This document shows positions 17,055 through 24,910 of a DNA stretch of 37,951 nt, one piece after another (the first letter of the stretch is position 1; each line of letters starts with the position of its first letter). The translations under genes and the position numbers were made by a program. The stretch spans positions 1 to 37,951 of IMG/VR virus record IMGVR_UViG_3300025030_000266. The stretch is one strand, 5' to 3'. This stretch comes from a virus. The notes under the pieces are model-generated. The model did not search any database. It worked only from the letters and a program-made list of their open reading frames with translations, and had not been told where the DNA came from.

Positions 17055-18278
17055 TTACTTCCCCATTTCGTCCATCAGAACCGTCCCCCTCTTCTTCACC
17101 CGCTCCATATCCGCCTCGCTGGTAAATCTGAACGATGTCAGGAAAAGGCCATTCCCGCTCTTGGTCGCCTTGATCGCGGCATGGTAGATCTTGTCGTCAC
17201 GCTTGACGAATACCAGGGATTGATCACCGTCCTGGACGATCAGCTGTGCCATGCTGACTATCTGCGGCAGCTGCTGGTAATCGGCGATGCTCAGTTCCGG
17301 ATGCGCAATCAGGTTCTTCGCCAGCGTCTGGTCCGACAGGTAGACCGTCTGGCTTTTCGCCCCGATGGTTGCCTGGAACCCTTCATCCAGGACCGCAACC
17401 GGAAAGTTGCCGGCAGTCCTCTGCTCGAAGAACATCCGGTAGTCCGGGCCGGTCAAGCCGCCCTCGAGGTATTTGACCGCCACCTGGTGATCGTACAAGT
17501 CCAAATTCGGCTGCCAGGCGGCTTTACCCGGGTTGTAGCTCCAGGCGGCATCCGGAGAGACGGTGAACGCGCGGCCGCCGGCGTCTGTCCCCTTGTACAC
17601 CGCGACCTCGATCGCCTCGCCGGTCTTGGCATCGAGGAGCACGTCCTTGAAGGAGAGGTTCCCTGCCGAGCTCTCGACAGTCAGTCCCAGGCTCTCCACC
17701 TCGGCAGCGCTGAGCGCACGTACCCGGCAACGGCACTTCCAGCCGTTGGGCGGATAGAAATAGTCCCAGAACGGATCGTCGCAACGAAACACCTTGCCGT
17801 TCAGCGCCCGGTGCAGCGGCCGGGTGCGGCCGTCCAGGATCGCCACGTACATCCAGTAGGGGCGGTTCTCCCGATCCTCCCACTGCGACTTGTAGCGCCC
17901 TGCCTGATTGGCGGTCTGTAGGTTGACGTCGTAGATGGTGCGCAGCCGACGCGGACTGCCCAGCTGCACCACCTCGCCGCCGCCGGCGCCGTCTCCCACC
18001 ATCACCTTGCCCCACCACCCTTTGGTCTTGAGGGTCGGCATCAGCTCGCGCTGGAACTGCTCGAAGGTGCGACCTTCCCGGATGGCCCGGTCCAGGGAGT
18101 CCCGGATGTCCTGGAGGATGTCCAGGCGCATCACTTTCGCCACCGTGAAGGCCCGGGCGTGTGCGGCCTCAAGCGTATCCTGCCAGCGCCAGCTGAAGGT
18201 GTATCCCTTCTGCTTCAGGTACTCCACGACCTGTTCCGGCTCGCGCCCGAACAGATTGGCGACGTCAATTTCCGGCAT
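17055..18278 (-). CDS. F: MuF head morphogenesis protein with C-terminal nuclease-toxin-like domain
   Basis: 407 residues. The N-terminal two thirds is MuF: FTVAKVMRLDILQDIRDSL, then RTIYDVNLQTANQAGRY, HRALNGKVFRCDDPFW and PPNGWKCRCRV, the last being the diagnostic Cys motif. MuF proteins bind the portal region and a few copies enter the capsid. From about residue 290 comes a second domain with LSDQTLAKNLIAHPELSIADYQQLPQIV and YHAAIKATKSGNGLFLTSFR. This fits the phage Barnase-EndoU-ColicinE5/D-RelE-like (PBECR) nuclease group known as C-terminal MuF fusions. It may be injected with the DNA and act on host RNA. It overlaps the portal gene by 14 nt. Confidence 0.9.
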   Translation of the reverse strand: MPEIDVANLFGREPEQVVEYLKQKGYTFSWRWQDTLEAAHARAFTVAKVMRLDILQDIRDSLDRAIREGRTFEQFQRELMPTLKTKGWWGKVMVGDGAGGGEVVQLGSPRRLRTIYDVNLQTANQAGRYKSQWEDRENRPYWMYVAILDGRTRPLHRALNGKVFRCDDPFWDYFYPPNGWKCRCRVRALSAAEVESLGLTVESSAGNLSFKDVLLDAKTGEAIEVAVYKGTDAGGRAFTVSPDAAWSYNPGKAAWQPNLDLYDHQVAVKYLEGGLTGPDYRMFFEQRTAGNFPVAVLDEGFQATIGAKSQTVYLSDQTLAKNLIAHPELSIADYQQLPQIVSMAQLIVQDGDQSLVFVKRDDKIYHAAIKATKSGNGLFLTSFRFTSEADMERVKKRGTVLMDEMGK

Positions 18279-19788
18279 CGAGCCGTCCCATGATCTCCGA
18301 AATGAAGATCAGGTTGGTCAGGAGCTTCTCCAGGGCCGTGCCGTCCATGTCCGGATAGGCGTCCACGATCCCCTGCATCGCCTCCTCCGTGTTGCCCGAT
18401 TTCTGCAGCGCCGTGATGATCGGCGCCAGGATCGGCCCCATCTGCTTCTGCAGGGTCTCCGGCGTGACCAGCCCGAGCAGCGCGTCCACCACGACCTGGT
18501 CCGGAAAGGTTTCCGAGCCCGCGGGGTCGGCAAAGGAGACGGTGCCAGGCTCCGGGGCTTTCGGCGCCGGCGGAGTATTCTCTTTCGGGATCTCCTCGAT
18601 GTCATCTTCTTCCAGGCCGTGGACCCGCACGAAATATCCGGTGGTCAACCGCTTGTTGCTACGCGCCATGGCGGAGGAGAGCTTGTCGTCGCGCTCGGCC
18701 AGAGTCTTCTTGTCTTCGCCCCTCTCACAGTCGATCCAGATCTTGGGGTAGCGGCCGTGGCCGGGGAACTGGTAATCGACCAGCCAGCGGATCACCCCCT
18801 CGCGTGCGTTGTAGTGCTCGCAGAGCGCGTCGGCATCGGCCTTTATAATGTCGTCCTTGACGTTCTCCTGGGCATCCTCGTTGCCCATCTTGCCAGCGGT
18901 GCCGGTGGTGGTCGCCGTCTGGCCCAGAATGCAGATGGTGGACTCTTCATTCATGAACTCGGTCAGCTCGCGATAGGTGGTGATGGCGCCGGATCGCGCC
19001 GCCTCGATCAGGCCGAGGCTCATACCCTTCGGATAGATCACTGCCGAGTTGGAGTGAACCGCATGGGCTGCCGAGAGGAGCTTGGCCTGATCCTCCGGGG
19101 TGGCGCCGGGGTCGTATTCCCCCTTGACCGTCGGTGCCGCGAACTTGTCGCAGAACATGAGCCAAAGGCGTATCCCGTTTTTCTTGAACCACCAGGGCCA
19201 GTACAGCTCCCTGCCCAGGCCGCAGCCGTAAGGAGTCTCCGCCTCGTCGCCAAAGGTGACCGACTGGAACTTCTTGAGCGGCAGGCCGTCGCGGATCGTG
19301 ACGTTCATCCCCATCGGGTGTTCCATGGTCTTCAGGAACAGCTGGCCCTCCTTGTCATAATGGAAGCGCCGCTGGTGGCGGTAGCGCATGTCGTAAATGA
19401 AGGTGTCCCCTTCGCTGTGATCCCACATGATCTCGGATACCGCGAACCCCTTGAGGGAACCACCGCGCAATACCGGACGGCGTGCCCGGTCGAACGGGAA
19501 GTCGAGGAAAACCTTCTGCACGTAGTCGGCGACCTTGATGTCGATCGCTTCCTGGGAGAAGGGGACCACCAGCCATTCCTTGCCGACCACGGCCCGCGCC
19601 CTGGTGCCGAGGTTGGAGGAGATCCGGGGGTCGCGCCCGATGTCGTCATAGACGGTGATGTCGCCGCCGCACTCCAGGTTGAGTACCTTGTCGGGGTTCT
19701 CGATGATGTTCAGGAACCCCTGGAACATGTCCATGTCGCCGGCGACTGCAATTTCGTTCATCTCGGGCTTTTGTTTTTCAACTGCCAT
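18265..19788 (-). CDS. Portal protein, Mu gp29 (DUF935) family
   Basis: 507 residues. It has the DUF935 pattern, including ISSNLGTRARAVVGKEWLV, GGSLKGFAVSEIMW, YWPWWFKKNGIRLWLMFCDKFAAP and STICILGQTATTTGTAGK. The portal forms the dodecameric ring through which DNA enters and leaves the head. It is placed between terminase and MuF, as in Mu. Length is close to Mu gp29 (512 aa). Confidence 0.95.
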   Translation of the reverse strand: MAVEKQKPEMNEIAVAGDMDMFQGFLNIIENPDKVLNLECGGDITVYDDIGRDPRISSNLGTRARAVVGKEWLVVPFSQEAIDIKVADYVQKVFLDFPFDRARRPVLRGGSLKGFAVSEIMWDHSEGDTFIYDMRYRHQRRFHYDKEGQLFLKTMEHPMGMNVTIRDGLPLKKFQSVTFGDEAETPYGCGLGRELYWPWWFKKNGIRLWLMFCDKFAAPTVKGEYDPGATPEDQAKLLSAAHAVHSNSAVIYPKGMSLGLIEAARSGAITTYRELTEFMNEESTICILGQTATTTGTAGKMGNEDAQENVKDDIIKADADALCEHYNAREGVIRWLVDYQFPGHGRYPKIWIDCERGEDKKTLAERDDKLSSAMARSNKRLTTGYFVRVHGLEEDDIEEIPKENTPPAPKAPEPGTVSFADPAGSETFPDQVVVDALLGLVTPETLQKQMGPILAPIITALQKSGNTEEAMQGIVDAYPDMDGTALEKLLTNLIFISEIMGRLDAGN

Positions 19789-19980
19789 TTATGACCTCTG
19801 TAACGGCGCATGGCCGAAATGGTAACCCTTGCAAAACTGGCATTTGTAGACGTGCACCCAGCCGCCGCGCTTGCGGCCGCTCCTGATCAGGCCGTGCATG
19901 GCGTCGCACGCTTCGACGTGGTTCTGGAAGCGCTGTTTGCCGCTGCACTGCTTGCGGCGGATCTTGCGTTTGCTGGCCAT
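19789..19980 (-). CDS. Small Cys/His protein between terminase and portal
   Basis: 63 residues, very basic. A first Cys/Lys part (KIRRKQCSGKQRF) is followed by a Cys in DACDAM and a final YKCQFCKGYHFGH, so four or more Cys/His residues could bind one zinc ion. It starts 10 nt after the terminase stop and ends directly before the portal start. Small proteins with a C-x2-C-x2-YHxGH ending occur beside packaging genes in other phages, but their role is unknown to me. Confidence 0.75.
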   Translation of the reverse strand: MASKRKIRRKQCSGKQRFQNHVEACDAMHGLIRSGRKRGGWVHVYKCQFCKGYHFGHAPLQRS

Positions 19981-19990
19981 TGACTACTCC

Positions 19991-21625
19991 CTATGAGCGC
20001 ATGAAGTTGTTCATGCTGCCGCCGTAGCCGACCCTGAAATCAGTCGAGCCGGCGGTCTGGAACTCGATCGGTGCGTTGTCCTGCCGGGTGGCGTAGTAAC
20101 CCAGGGCCAGCATGATCGCGCCGTCCCCGTGTCGTTTGAACTCGGCATCCTTGGTGTCCTGGACGCGCAGGTTGGGAAGCTTGATGATGCCGTCGATCAG
20201 CTCCAGGGCTCGCACGTCGTTCAGTATGTCGGCGTCTTTGGGGATATCTAACAGGCCGTCCTCGAATGCCTGCTGGAAAGGCCCCATGTTCTCCCGGTAC
20301 CAGGCATCGCTCAGCTTGATCTCCATGATGCGCGGCCGGCCGTACTTGTCCGCCGTGTACTCGGCCAGGGTGTAGCCGTTGCCGGTGGCGTCCATGGCGC
20401 CGTTTCTGAACTTGGGCAGATGGTCGATGATGTGCCAGAGGATCTGCTGCTGGTGCCGGGTCGGTATGTTCTTCATCTCCAGGATGAACGGAACCAGGCG
20501 GCGCAGATCCTGCTCGATGGTCATGGGACCGAAAACGGCAAAGTCGCCGTAGCGAGCGTAGTCCGAACCGAAACTGTGCTGGCGTGCCTTGTCGAGCATT
20601 TCCAGGACCGGGTTGACGTGGACACGGATCCAGTCCTCTATCCAGGAGTCGCGGTAGCGCATCCCCTTGGAGACGAAGTCGCTTTCCAGCACGAGGCGCA
20701 GCACCGGCCGGACTTCCTTCATGGCCTGCTCGACCAGCACGCCGGGAATCGCCACGCCGGAGCCTTCCCGGGGAATGGCATCGAGCTCTTCTTTCTTGGC
20801 TGCGACGTTGCTGCCGTAGCCCTTGATGATGCCGTCGTACCACTTCTGCTTGGCCTCGGGAGTCGGCGTCCACCCCTTGACCAGGCAGACCCGTTCGTAC
20901 AGACCGTTCTCCACCGCGGCGTCAAAGGTGCAGTGAAAGACCTTGAAGGCGTTCAGGCCGGCGCGGGCATCCCTGATCAGCTGGTTGAAGGCGTTCTTCA
21001 TGCCGTTGTGCGTGCTGATGATGCGTACCTTGCCGCCCCAAATGAGCAGCGCCAGGCAGGCGTCGATGACGGCCTGAACGTTCTTGTGGAAGGCGGCCTC
21101 ATCGATATTCACGATCCCCTGCAGACCGCGGATGTTAGCCGGGTTGGAGGAGAGCGCCACGATCTGGAACCCCGAGGCATAGCGGATGCGATAGCTGGTG
21201 ATCTGCTTGCTGGTGCCGTCTTCCTGCTGGTCCTCGAAGAGAAAGACCTCGATGCCGTTCCAGCCGTCGGCCATGGCCATGGCCATGATCTTGGACATCG
21301 CCGCGCAGTAGCCGATGAACTCCAGGCCTTTTTCCTTGGTATCGCCCACATAATAAACGTTGTCTCCGCCGGCTCTTTTGTTACTGGAGGCGGTGATGGA
21401 GTCATCCAGGGCGGTGGCGTAGGTGATGCCGGTACGCCGCCCCTTCTCGGCTATGTTCAGGTCGAACTCGTGGATCTGCTTGAGCCATTCGCGCTGATGC
21501 GCCATAAGCACGCCGTCGGCAAGCGGGTCCAGCCCTTCGGGGAGGTCGCGCACGCTCGGGGGGAGTTCCTCCGGGTCGAGTATCCGGATCACATCGCCGG
21601 GAGTCTTCGCCACCTCTGTCACCAT
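19991..21625 (-). CDS. Terminase large subunit, Mu gp28 family
   Basis: 544 residues. The ATPase part has a Walker-A-like loop EKGRRTGITYA (residues about 60-70), in which Arg replaces the usual Lys, as is common in this family. It also has a Walker B GIVNIDEAAF (about 168-177) and a coupling motif VRIISTHNG. The C-terminal nuclease part contains SFGSDYARYGDFAVFGP and DATGNGYTLAEYTADKYG with acidic residues typical of an RNase-H-like fold. It cuts and pumps DNA into the head. In Mu-type packaging it also cuts flanking host DNA. Confidence 0.93.
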   Translation of the reverse strand: MVTEVAKTPGDVIRILDPEELPPSVRDLPEGLDPLADGVLMAHQREWLKQIHEFDLNIAEKGRRTGITYATALDDSITASSNKRAGGDNVYYVGDTKEKGLEFIGYCAAMSKIMAMAMADGWNGIEVFLFEDQQEDGTSKQITSYRIRYASGFQIVALSSNPANIRGLQGIVNIDEAAFHKNVQAVIDACLALLIWGGKVRIISTHNGMKNAFNQLIRDARAGLNAFKVFHCTFDAAVENGLYERVCLVKGWTPTPEAKQKWYDGIIKGYGSNVAAKKEELDAIPREGSGVAIPGVLVEQAMKEVRPVLRLVLESDFVSKGMRYRDSWIEDWIRVHVNPVLEMLDKARQHSFGSDYARYGDFAVFGPMTIEQDLRRLVPFILEMKNIPTRHQQQILWHIIDHLPKFRNGAMDATGNGYTLAEYTADKYGRPRIMEIKLSDAWYRENMGPFQQAFEDGLLDIPKDADILNDVRALELIDGIIKLPNLRVQDTKDAEFKRHGDGAIMLALGYYATRQDNAPIEFQTAGSTDFRVGYGGSMNNFMRS

Positions 21626-22204
21626 TTACTGGACTCCCAGAACTTTGTTGCGCCAGAACGCGGCCTGCTCTGCGTTCATCCCTTGCTGCACCGCGGTTTT
21701 CTCGATCACCTCGCTAACCTCTTCGATGGCCAGCTTCCGAATCTCTCGGGCACGCTTGACGTTGTCCGAAGTCGCCTTCTCGATCCTCATCTGGGTCAGC
21801 GCCATGGTATTCAGCGTCTTCACAATTTCAGGGACCTTGTCGGCATCGATCTTCCCTTTACGCACCATCATCGTGATATCGAAGGAGAGGGACCGGATGA
21901 TTTCGACAACCAGCAGGCCCACGTCGTCTTGAGGTACCGACCCCAGGGCGCCTATCCACTGCTGGGCCACCTCCCGGGACTCGCGCAGCTGCGCGCCGAC
22001 CTCTTCCATGTCCTGGGAGTAGCGGTTGACAGCCGACTTGGTGAGACGAACCGGATGGCCCAGCTCCTCCAGGATCATGTTGGTGCGCCGGGTGGCCTCG
22101 ATCTGGGAGAGCTTCTTGTCGCGCAGATATGCGTCAAGGGTCGCCTTCACGTCATCAGGGATCAGGTCCACGCTCCGTTGCTGTCCACGTCCTACCTTGG
22201 CCAT
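21626..22204 (-). CDS. Small terminase subunit, Mu gp27 (DUF3486) family
   Basis: 192 residues beginning MAKVGRGQQRSVDLIP. An N-terminal helix-turn-helix is followed by the conserved SAVNRYSQDMEE helix and long helices. This is the DUF3486 pattern of Mu gp27, a DNA-recognising small terminase. Its stop directly precedes the large subunit start. Confidence 0.9.
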   Translation of the reverse strand: MAKVGRGQQRSVDLIPDDVKATLDAYLRDKKLSQIEATRRTNMILEELGHPVRLTKSAVNRYSQDMEEVGAQLRESREVAQQWIGALGSVPQDDVGLLVVEIIRSLSFDITMMVRKGKIDADKVPEIVKTLNTMALTQMRIEKATSDNVKRAREIRKLAIEEVSEVIEKTAVQQGMNAEQAAFWRNKVLGVQ

Positions 22205-22206
22205 GA

Positions 22207-22503
22207 TCAGGCCCCCGGGCTGGGACGTTTCACGCCCGGGACGACGGCCCGGCCGGTGGCGACGTCGGCGCCGCGCTGGGTGATGGTGGCGACGTAGATC
22301 GTGCCGACCGTCTTCAGCGTCAACAGCCCCTGTTCCTGCAGCCAGGTCAGGTGCGTCCGGACTTTATCCCGGCTGCAGGCGTGCCCGTAGCGCTCCACTA
22401 CCGAGTGCAGAATCGACTCGTTGTGGCTGTAACCGAGATCCTTCTCCAGGGCGCGCAGGATGACCAGACGTTCGTCTTCGGTCAGCAGGTCCGCGAATTC
22501 CAT
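22207..22503 (-). CDS. Winged-helix protein, Mu gp26-like
   Basis: 98 residues from ATG 22503 (SD AGGAGG). The order helix, helix-turn-helix (GHACSRDKVRTHLTWLQEQGLL), and a two-strand wing (TLKTVGTIYVATIT) gives a winged-helix DNA-binding fold. It lies between the gp25- and gp27-like genes, the place of Mu gp26, and overlaps its upstream neighbour (TGATG). A role in packaging or late regulation is possible but unproved. Confidence 0.82.
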   Translation of the reverse strand: MEFADLLTEDERLVILRALEKDLGYSHNESILHSVVERYGHACSRDKVRTHLTWLQEQGLLTLKTVGTIYVATITQRGADVATGRAVVPGVKRPSPGA

Positions 22504-22901
22504 CACTTTCCTCCTTTCAACAGATGTTCATTGATTAGTCTCAGTTGGTTGGTCAGGCCTTTAACGCCGCCGACCATCTCGCGCACGTCTCCATGCAGGT
22601 CATCGAGCCGCACGAAGAGCTGCTTGTCGTTAGACTCCATACGGTGATGGTTGGCGCAGACCGGCATCGCGGCCACCGCCCGCTCGGCTTCGATGACACG
22701 AACGTCGAGCTTTTTCAGGTCCGCTTTCACTTCCGGGATGACGTCCACCGCTGTCTCGGCCTTTGACATCCTGGTCTCGACTGCATGGAATCGCGCGTTT
22801 CTGTTTTTCTCCCTGTTGGTCCAGATGACGTAGACGCCGAAAATCAGGTTGACCAGGGTGATGACGAGGTTGAGGTAAAACTGCCCGGCGGCGTAGTTCA
22901 T
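22503..22901 (-). CDS. Membrane-anchored coiled-coil protein, Mu gp25 (DUF2730) family
   Basis: 132 residues from ATG 22901, which overlaps the zinc-finger gene stop (ATGA). One N-terminal membrane segment (about residues 7-26, YLNLVITLVNLIFGVYVIW) is followed by a helical coiled coil with regular hydrophobic spacing (ETRMSKAETAVDVIPEVKADL). This is the DUF2730/gp25 layout. Its function is not known. Confidence 0.85.
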   Translation of the reverse strand: MNYAAGQFYLNLVITLVNLIFGVYVIWTNREKNRNARFHAVETRMSKAETAVDVIPEVKADLKKLDVRVIEAERAVAAMPVCANHHRMESNDKQLFVRLDDLHGDVREMVGGVKGLTNQLRLINEHLLKGGK

Positions 22902-23110
22902 TGCAGTGCGCTCCAGTGTTCGAGTAGTGTTTGACAATCAATGCACCGCCGGCATCCGGCTACGGCCTCACGCCGGGCTTCGGGTATCGGTTCCCGGCAA
23001 TCCTCGCAACGGATATTGCTCTCTCCAGCGGGCTGGCGTTTTCGGTGCTCCTCGAGAGCTATCTCCAGGTGCCGTTCGTTTATTTCCTGAGCCTGATCGA
23101 TTTCGTCCAT
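22898..23110 (-). CDS. DksA/TraR-type C4 zinc-finger protein
   Basis: 70 residues. The C-terminal half has CEDCREPIPEARREAVAGCRRCIDCQ, the C-x2-C...C-x2-C finger of the TraR/DksA family, with an N-terminal helix. TraR-like proteins bind RNA polymerase in the secondary channel. This short form could alter host transcription late in infection; that is inference. Confidence 0.88.
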   Translation of the reverse strand: MDEIDQAQEINERHLEIALEEHRKRQPAGESNIRCEDCREPIPEARREAVAGCRRCIDCQTLLEHWSALQ

Positions 23111-23111
23111 G

Positions 23112-23381
23112 TCACCTGTCTCCGGTACGCGGCCGGTATCCGTTCAGCAGGGTCTCAAGTTCGCCCGCATACCCCTTCAGGATCTCCAGCGAGGCGACCA
23201 GGGCCTTCATCACCTGGTCGGGCGGCGTGTATGCGTTCAGGTCGACCGCAGGCAGATGCGGGCGGGCGATCGCCGGCGGTTCCGGACAGGGCACGGCCAA
23301 CGGAACCTGGACGATATCGGGGTGATGGCTGCAGGCGCAAAGCAGGCCGGCGAGGGCGGCGATGACGGCAAAGCGCCTCAT
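23112..23381 (-). CDS. Outer-membrane spanin lipoprotein, Rz1-like
   Basis: 89 residues from ATG 23381, which overlaps the Rz-like stop. A short signal (RRFAVIAALAGLLCAC) has a lipobox with lipid-acceptor Cys17, followed by a Pro-rich stretch (VPLAVPCPEPPAIARPHLP), as in Rz1 proteins. It would span the periplasm with the Rz-like partner and fuse the two membranes in the last lysis step. Unlike lambda Rz1 it is not embedded in the Rz gene but follows it. Confidence 0.82.
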   Translation of the reverse strand: MRRFAVIAALAGLLCACSHHPDIVQVPLAVPCPEPPAIARPHLPAVDLNAYTPPDQVMKALVASLEILKGYAGELETLLNGYRPRTGDR

Positions 23382-23767
23382 TGGTTTTCCTCCCACAGCT
23401 CGGCAAGCTTCGCCGCCTCGATCGCTCCCCACTGGACCGCGTCCGGACACTTGGACGGGACCTGCGCCGACATGATCTTTGCGACCTCCTTGCGGCTTGC
23501 GTTGCGTATCTGGACCGATTCCGACTGGGCGTCCGCCGCTCTCAGCTGTTGGGCCTCGGCTTTCTCTTGCCACTGCTCCACCGCCTGGTTTTGCAGCTTC
23601 GCCATCGCCGACCACCCGGCATTGTCGGCGCGGGCCTTATCCCGCTGCAGCATGGTCACCTTGAGCCACCCCCCGAGCACGATAGACAGGAGCAGCAGCG
23701 CGGCGCAGACGTAGAGGGTGATCCGGAGGGTCACGGCACCGGCTAGGGCATTCAGCGGCGCCATCAT
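23378..23767 (-). CDS. Inner-membrane spanin, Rz-like
   Basis: 129 residues from ATG 23767, overlapping the lysin stop (ATGA). One N-terminal membrane segment (about residues 12-33, LRITLYVCAALLLLSIVLGGW) is followed by a periplasmic coiled coil rich in Gln, Glu, Lys and Ala, the normal i-spanin form. It is paired with the downstream lipoprotein. Confidence 0.82.
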   Translation of the reverse strand: MMAPLNALAGAVTLRITLYVCAALLLLSIVLGGWLKVTMLQRDKARADNAGWSAMAKLQNQAVEQWQEKAEAQQLRAADAQSESVQIRNASRKEVAKIMSAQVPSKCPDAVQWGAIEAAKLAELWEENQ

Positions 23768-24711
23768 ACCCACCGCCTGTATTTGGGAGCGCGGACGTCG
23801 CAGATGATGCGCGGGTACTCGTTGCGCATCTTGACCAGGGGGCGGCCGTAGAGGAGCTTTTGTTCATATCCCATGGCGACCTGGTCGAGTCCGCCCACCC
23901 ACCGATCGGCAGGCACTCCGGAGCGGATCGCCAGGGCGCGGCGCTGCAGCACGGTCCCGTAGCCGGCGTTGTAGGCGACCAGGGAGGCGCGCCAGCGGGA
24001 GTCGTCATCGCGCATGAGCCGGGAGACCTGCCTGAAGTTGCCCCGGTTGGTGACCACCGCGTAGCCCAGCTGGTACTTGACGTTGAAGCGGTCCTCCCAC
24101 TTCCAGTCCCTGAAGAGGCGCTGAGCGGCAACGAAGTTGTTGAACCGCTCGGAGCCGTCCTTATTGTAGGCGATGGTGATCTGTCCTAAGCCGAAGCCGT
24201 ATTCGCGCAGCTTGCCGTTCTCTTTACCCTTCATCTCGGCCCGTTCCTGCCAGCCGGCGCTCTCCTGCTCGATTTGTCCGGCGATGTAGTGGCGCATGGG
24301 CGCGGCCGGCCAGTGTTTGTCGATGGCTGTCTTCAGGACCGGCAAGTAGCGCTTGGCTTTGGCGGAGGGCTCGCTGGCCGCATTGGCGGCGCGGGGGGTG
24401 ATGAAGGAGGCTGCCAGCCAGATCAGGCCGAACAGGAAGGCTATCTTGGCCACGTAGACCACAGCCGCCGGCATGTTCTGATTCATGACCGCCTGGGTCC
24501 ATGCCACCTGCAGGTTCGCGTAGGGGAAAAGCGTTTTCCGGACGTAGTGCCCGAAAAGGGCGACCAGGCTGACGATGCTCAGGATGTTGACGGCACCGAC
24601 GAATTGCTCGTAGTCTCCTTTGTAGAAGAAGAGCGTGAGGCCGAACAGGGCAAGAAACGGAAGGACGCGCAGGAGCTCTCTCCGGCGCAGGGACATCAGA
24701 TCATTGGACAT
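23764..24711 (-). CDS. Holin-like membrane domain fused to lytic transglycosylase
   Basis: 315 residues from ATG 24711 with SD GAGGTGA; it is the first gene of the lysis operon behind a late promoter. Three hydrophobic segments (about residues 13-30, 38-55 and 82-104) make a holin-like N-terminal half. Residues 120-315 are a lysozyme-fold transglycosylase with catalytic Glu150 in IEQES, then GFGLGQ (172-177) and later SLVAYNAGYG. The third membrane segment also looks like a signal peptide ending AANA. No stop or convincing second start separates the parts, so one protein could carry both membrane and wall-cutting roles. Confidence 0.85.
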   Translation of the reverse strand: MSNDLMSLRRRELLRVLPFLALFGLTLFFYKGDYEQFVGAVNILSIVSLVALFGHYVRKTLFPYANLQVAWTQAVMNQNMPAAVVYVAKIAFLFGLIWLAASFITPRAANAASEPSAKAKRYLPVLKTAIDKHWPAAPMRHYIAGQIEQESAGWQERAEMKGKENGKLREYGFGLGQITIAYNKDGSERFNNFVAAQRLFRDWKWEDRFNVKYQLGYAVVTNRGNFRQVSRLMRDDDSRWRASLVAYNAGYGTVLQRRALAIRSGVPADRWVGGLDQVAMGYEQKLLYGRPLVKMRNEYPRIICDVRAPKYRRWV

Positions 24712-24798
24712 GGTCACCTCGTTTGAATGAGTGGTGGCCGCCTCGGGGGGGACAAGTCCCGAGGCGGCCGGTCAAGGGGAACTTCAATGGCAGGGGGG

Positions 24799-24842
24799 AC
24801 TATACAGAGGCGGGGCGGGTTTGATCAGTTGAAACGTTTCAA
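24799..24842 (-). promoter_or_regulatory. Late promoter for lysis and packaging genes
   Basis: TTGAAACGTTTCAA (24829-24842) lies 24 bp upstream, on the minus strand, of TATAGT (24799-24804). It stands at the border of the middle and late regions, the position of Mu Plys. No -35 match is seen, as expected for an activator-dependent promoter. Confidence 0.8.
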
Positions 24843-24845
24843 AAG

Positions 24846-24878
24846 AAAAAGCCCCCTGAACCGTGAGGTTAGGGGGCT
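24846..24878 (-). terminator. Intrinsic terminator at end of middle region
   Basis: On the minus strand, AGCCCCCTAACC and GGTTCAGGGGGCT pair around TCAC, followed by TTTTTCTTTT. It separates early/middle transcription from the lysis promoter. Confidence 0.85.
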
Positions 24879-24910
24879 GTGGTGTGTGCATCCTGCGCCT
24901 TATATCGCAG

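Larger units (their letters stand above)
24722..24909 (-). repeat. Duplicated late control cassette, copy 2
   Basis: Nearly identical to 11002-11184, with terminator, operator, -10, leader hairpin (24736-24747 pairing with 24758-24769, perfect 12 bp) and the approach to the SD in the same order. The two copies lie ~13.7 kb apart within one phage and so are a target for recombination. Confidence 0.88.

Noticed and set aside
17935-19794. A 619-codon plus-strand open frame opposite the portal
   Set aside because: A codon shadow of the portal and MuF genes; low-complexity product.
21400-21450. Defective terminase Walker A (Arg in place of Lys)
   Set aside because: The GRR/SRR-type loop is usual in gp28-like terminases, so it is not a sign of inactivation.
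20420-22297. A 625-codon open frame on the plus strand opposite terminase genes
   Set aside because: It is antisense to the well-identified gp27/gp28 genes and arises from their GC-rich third codon positions. No SD or family match.
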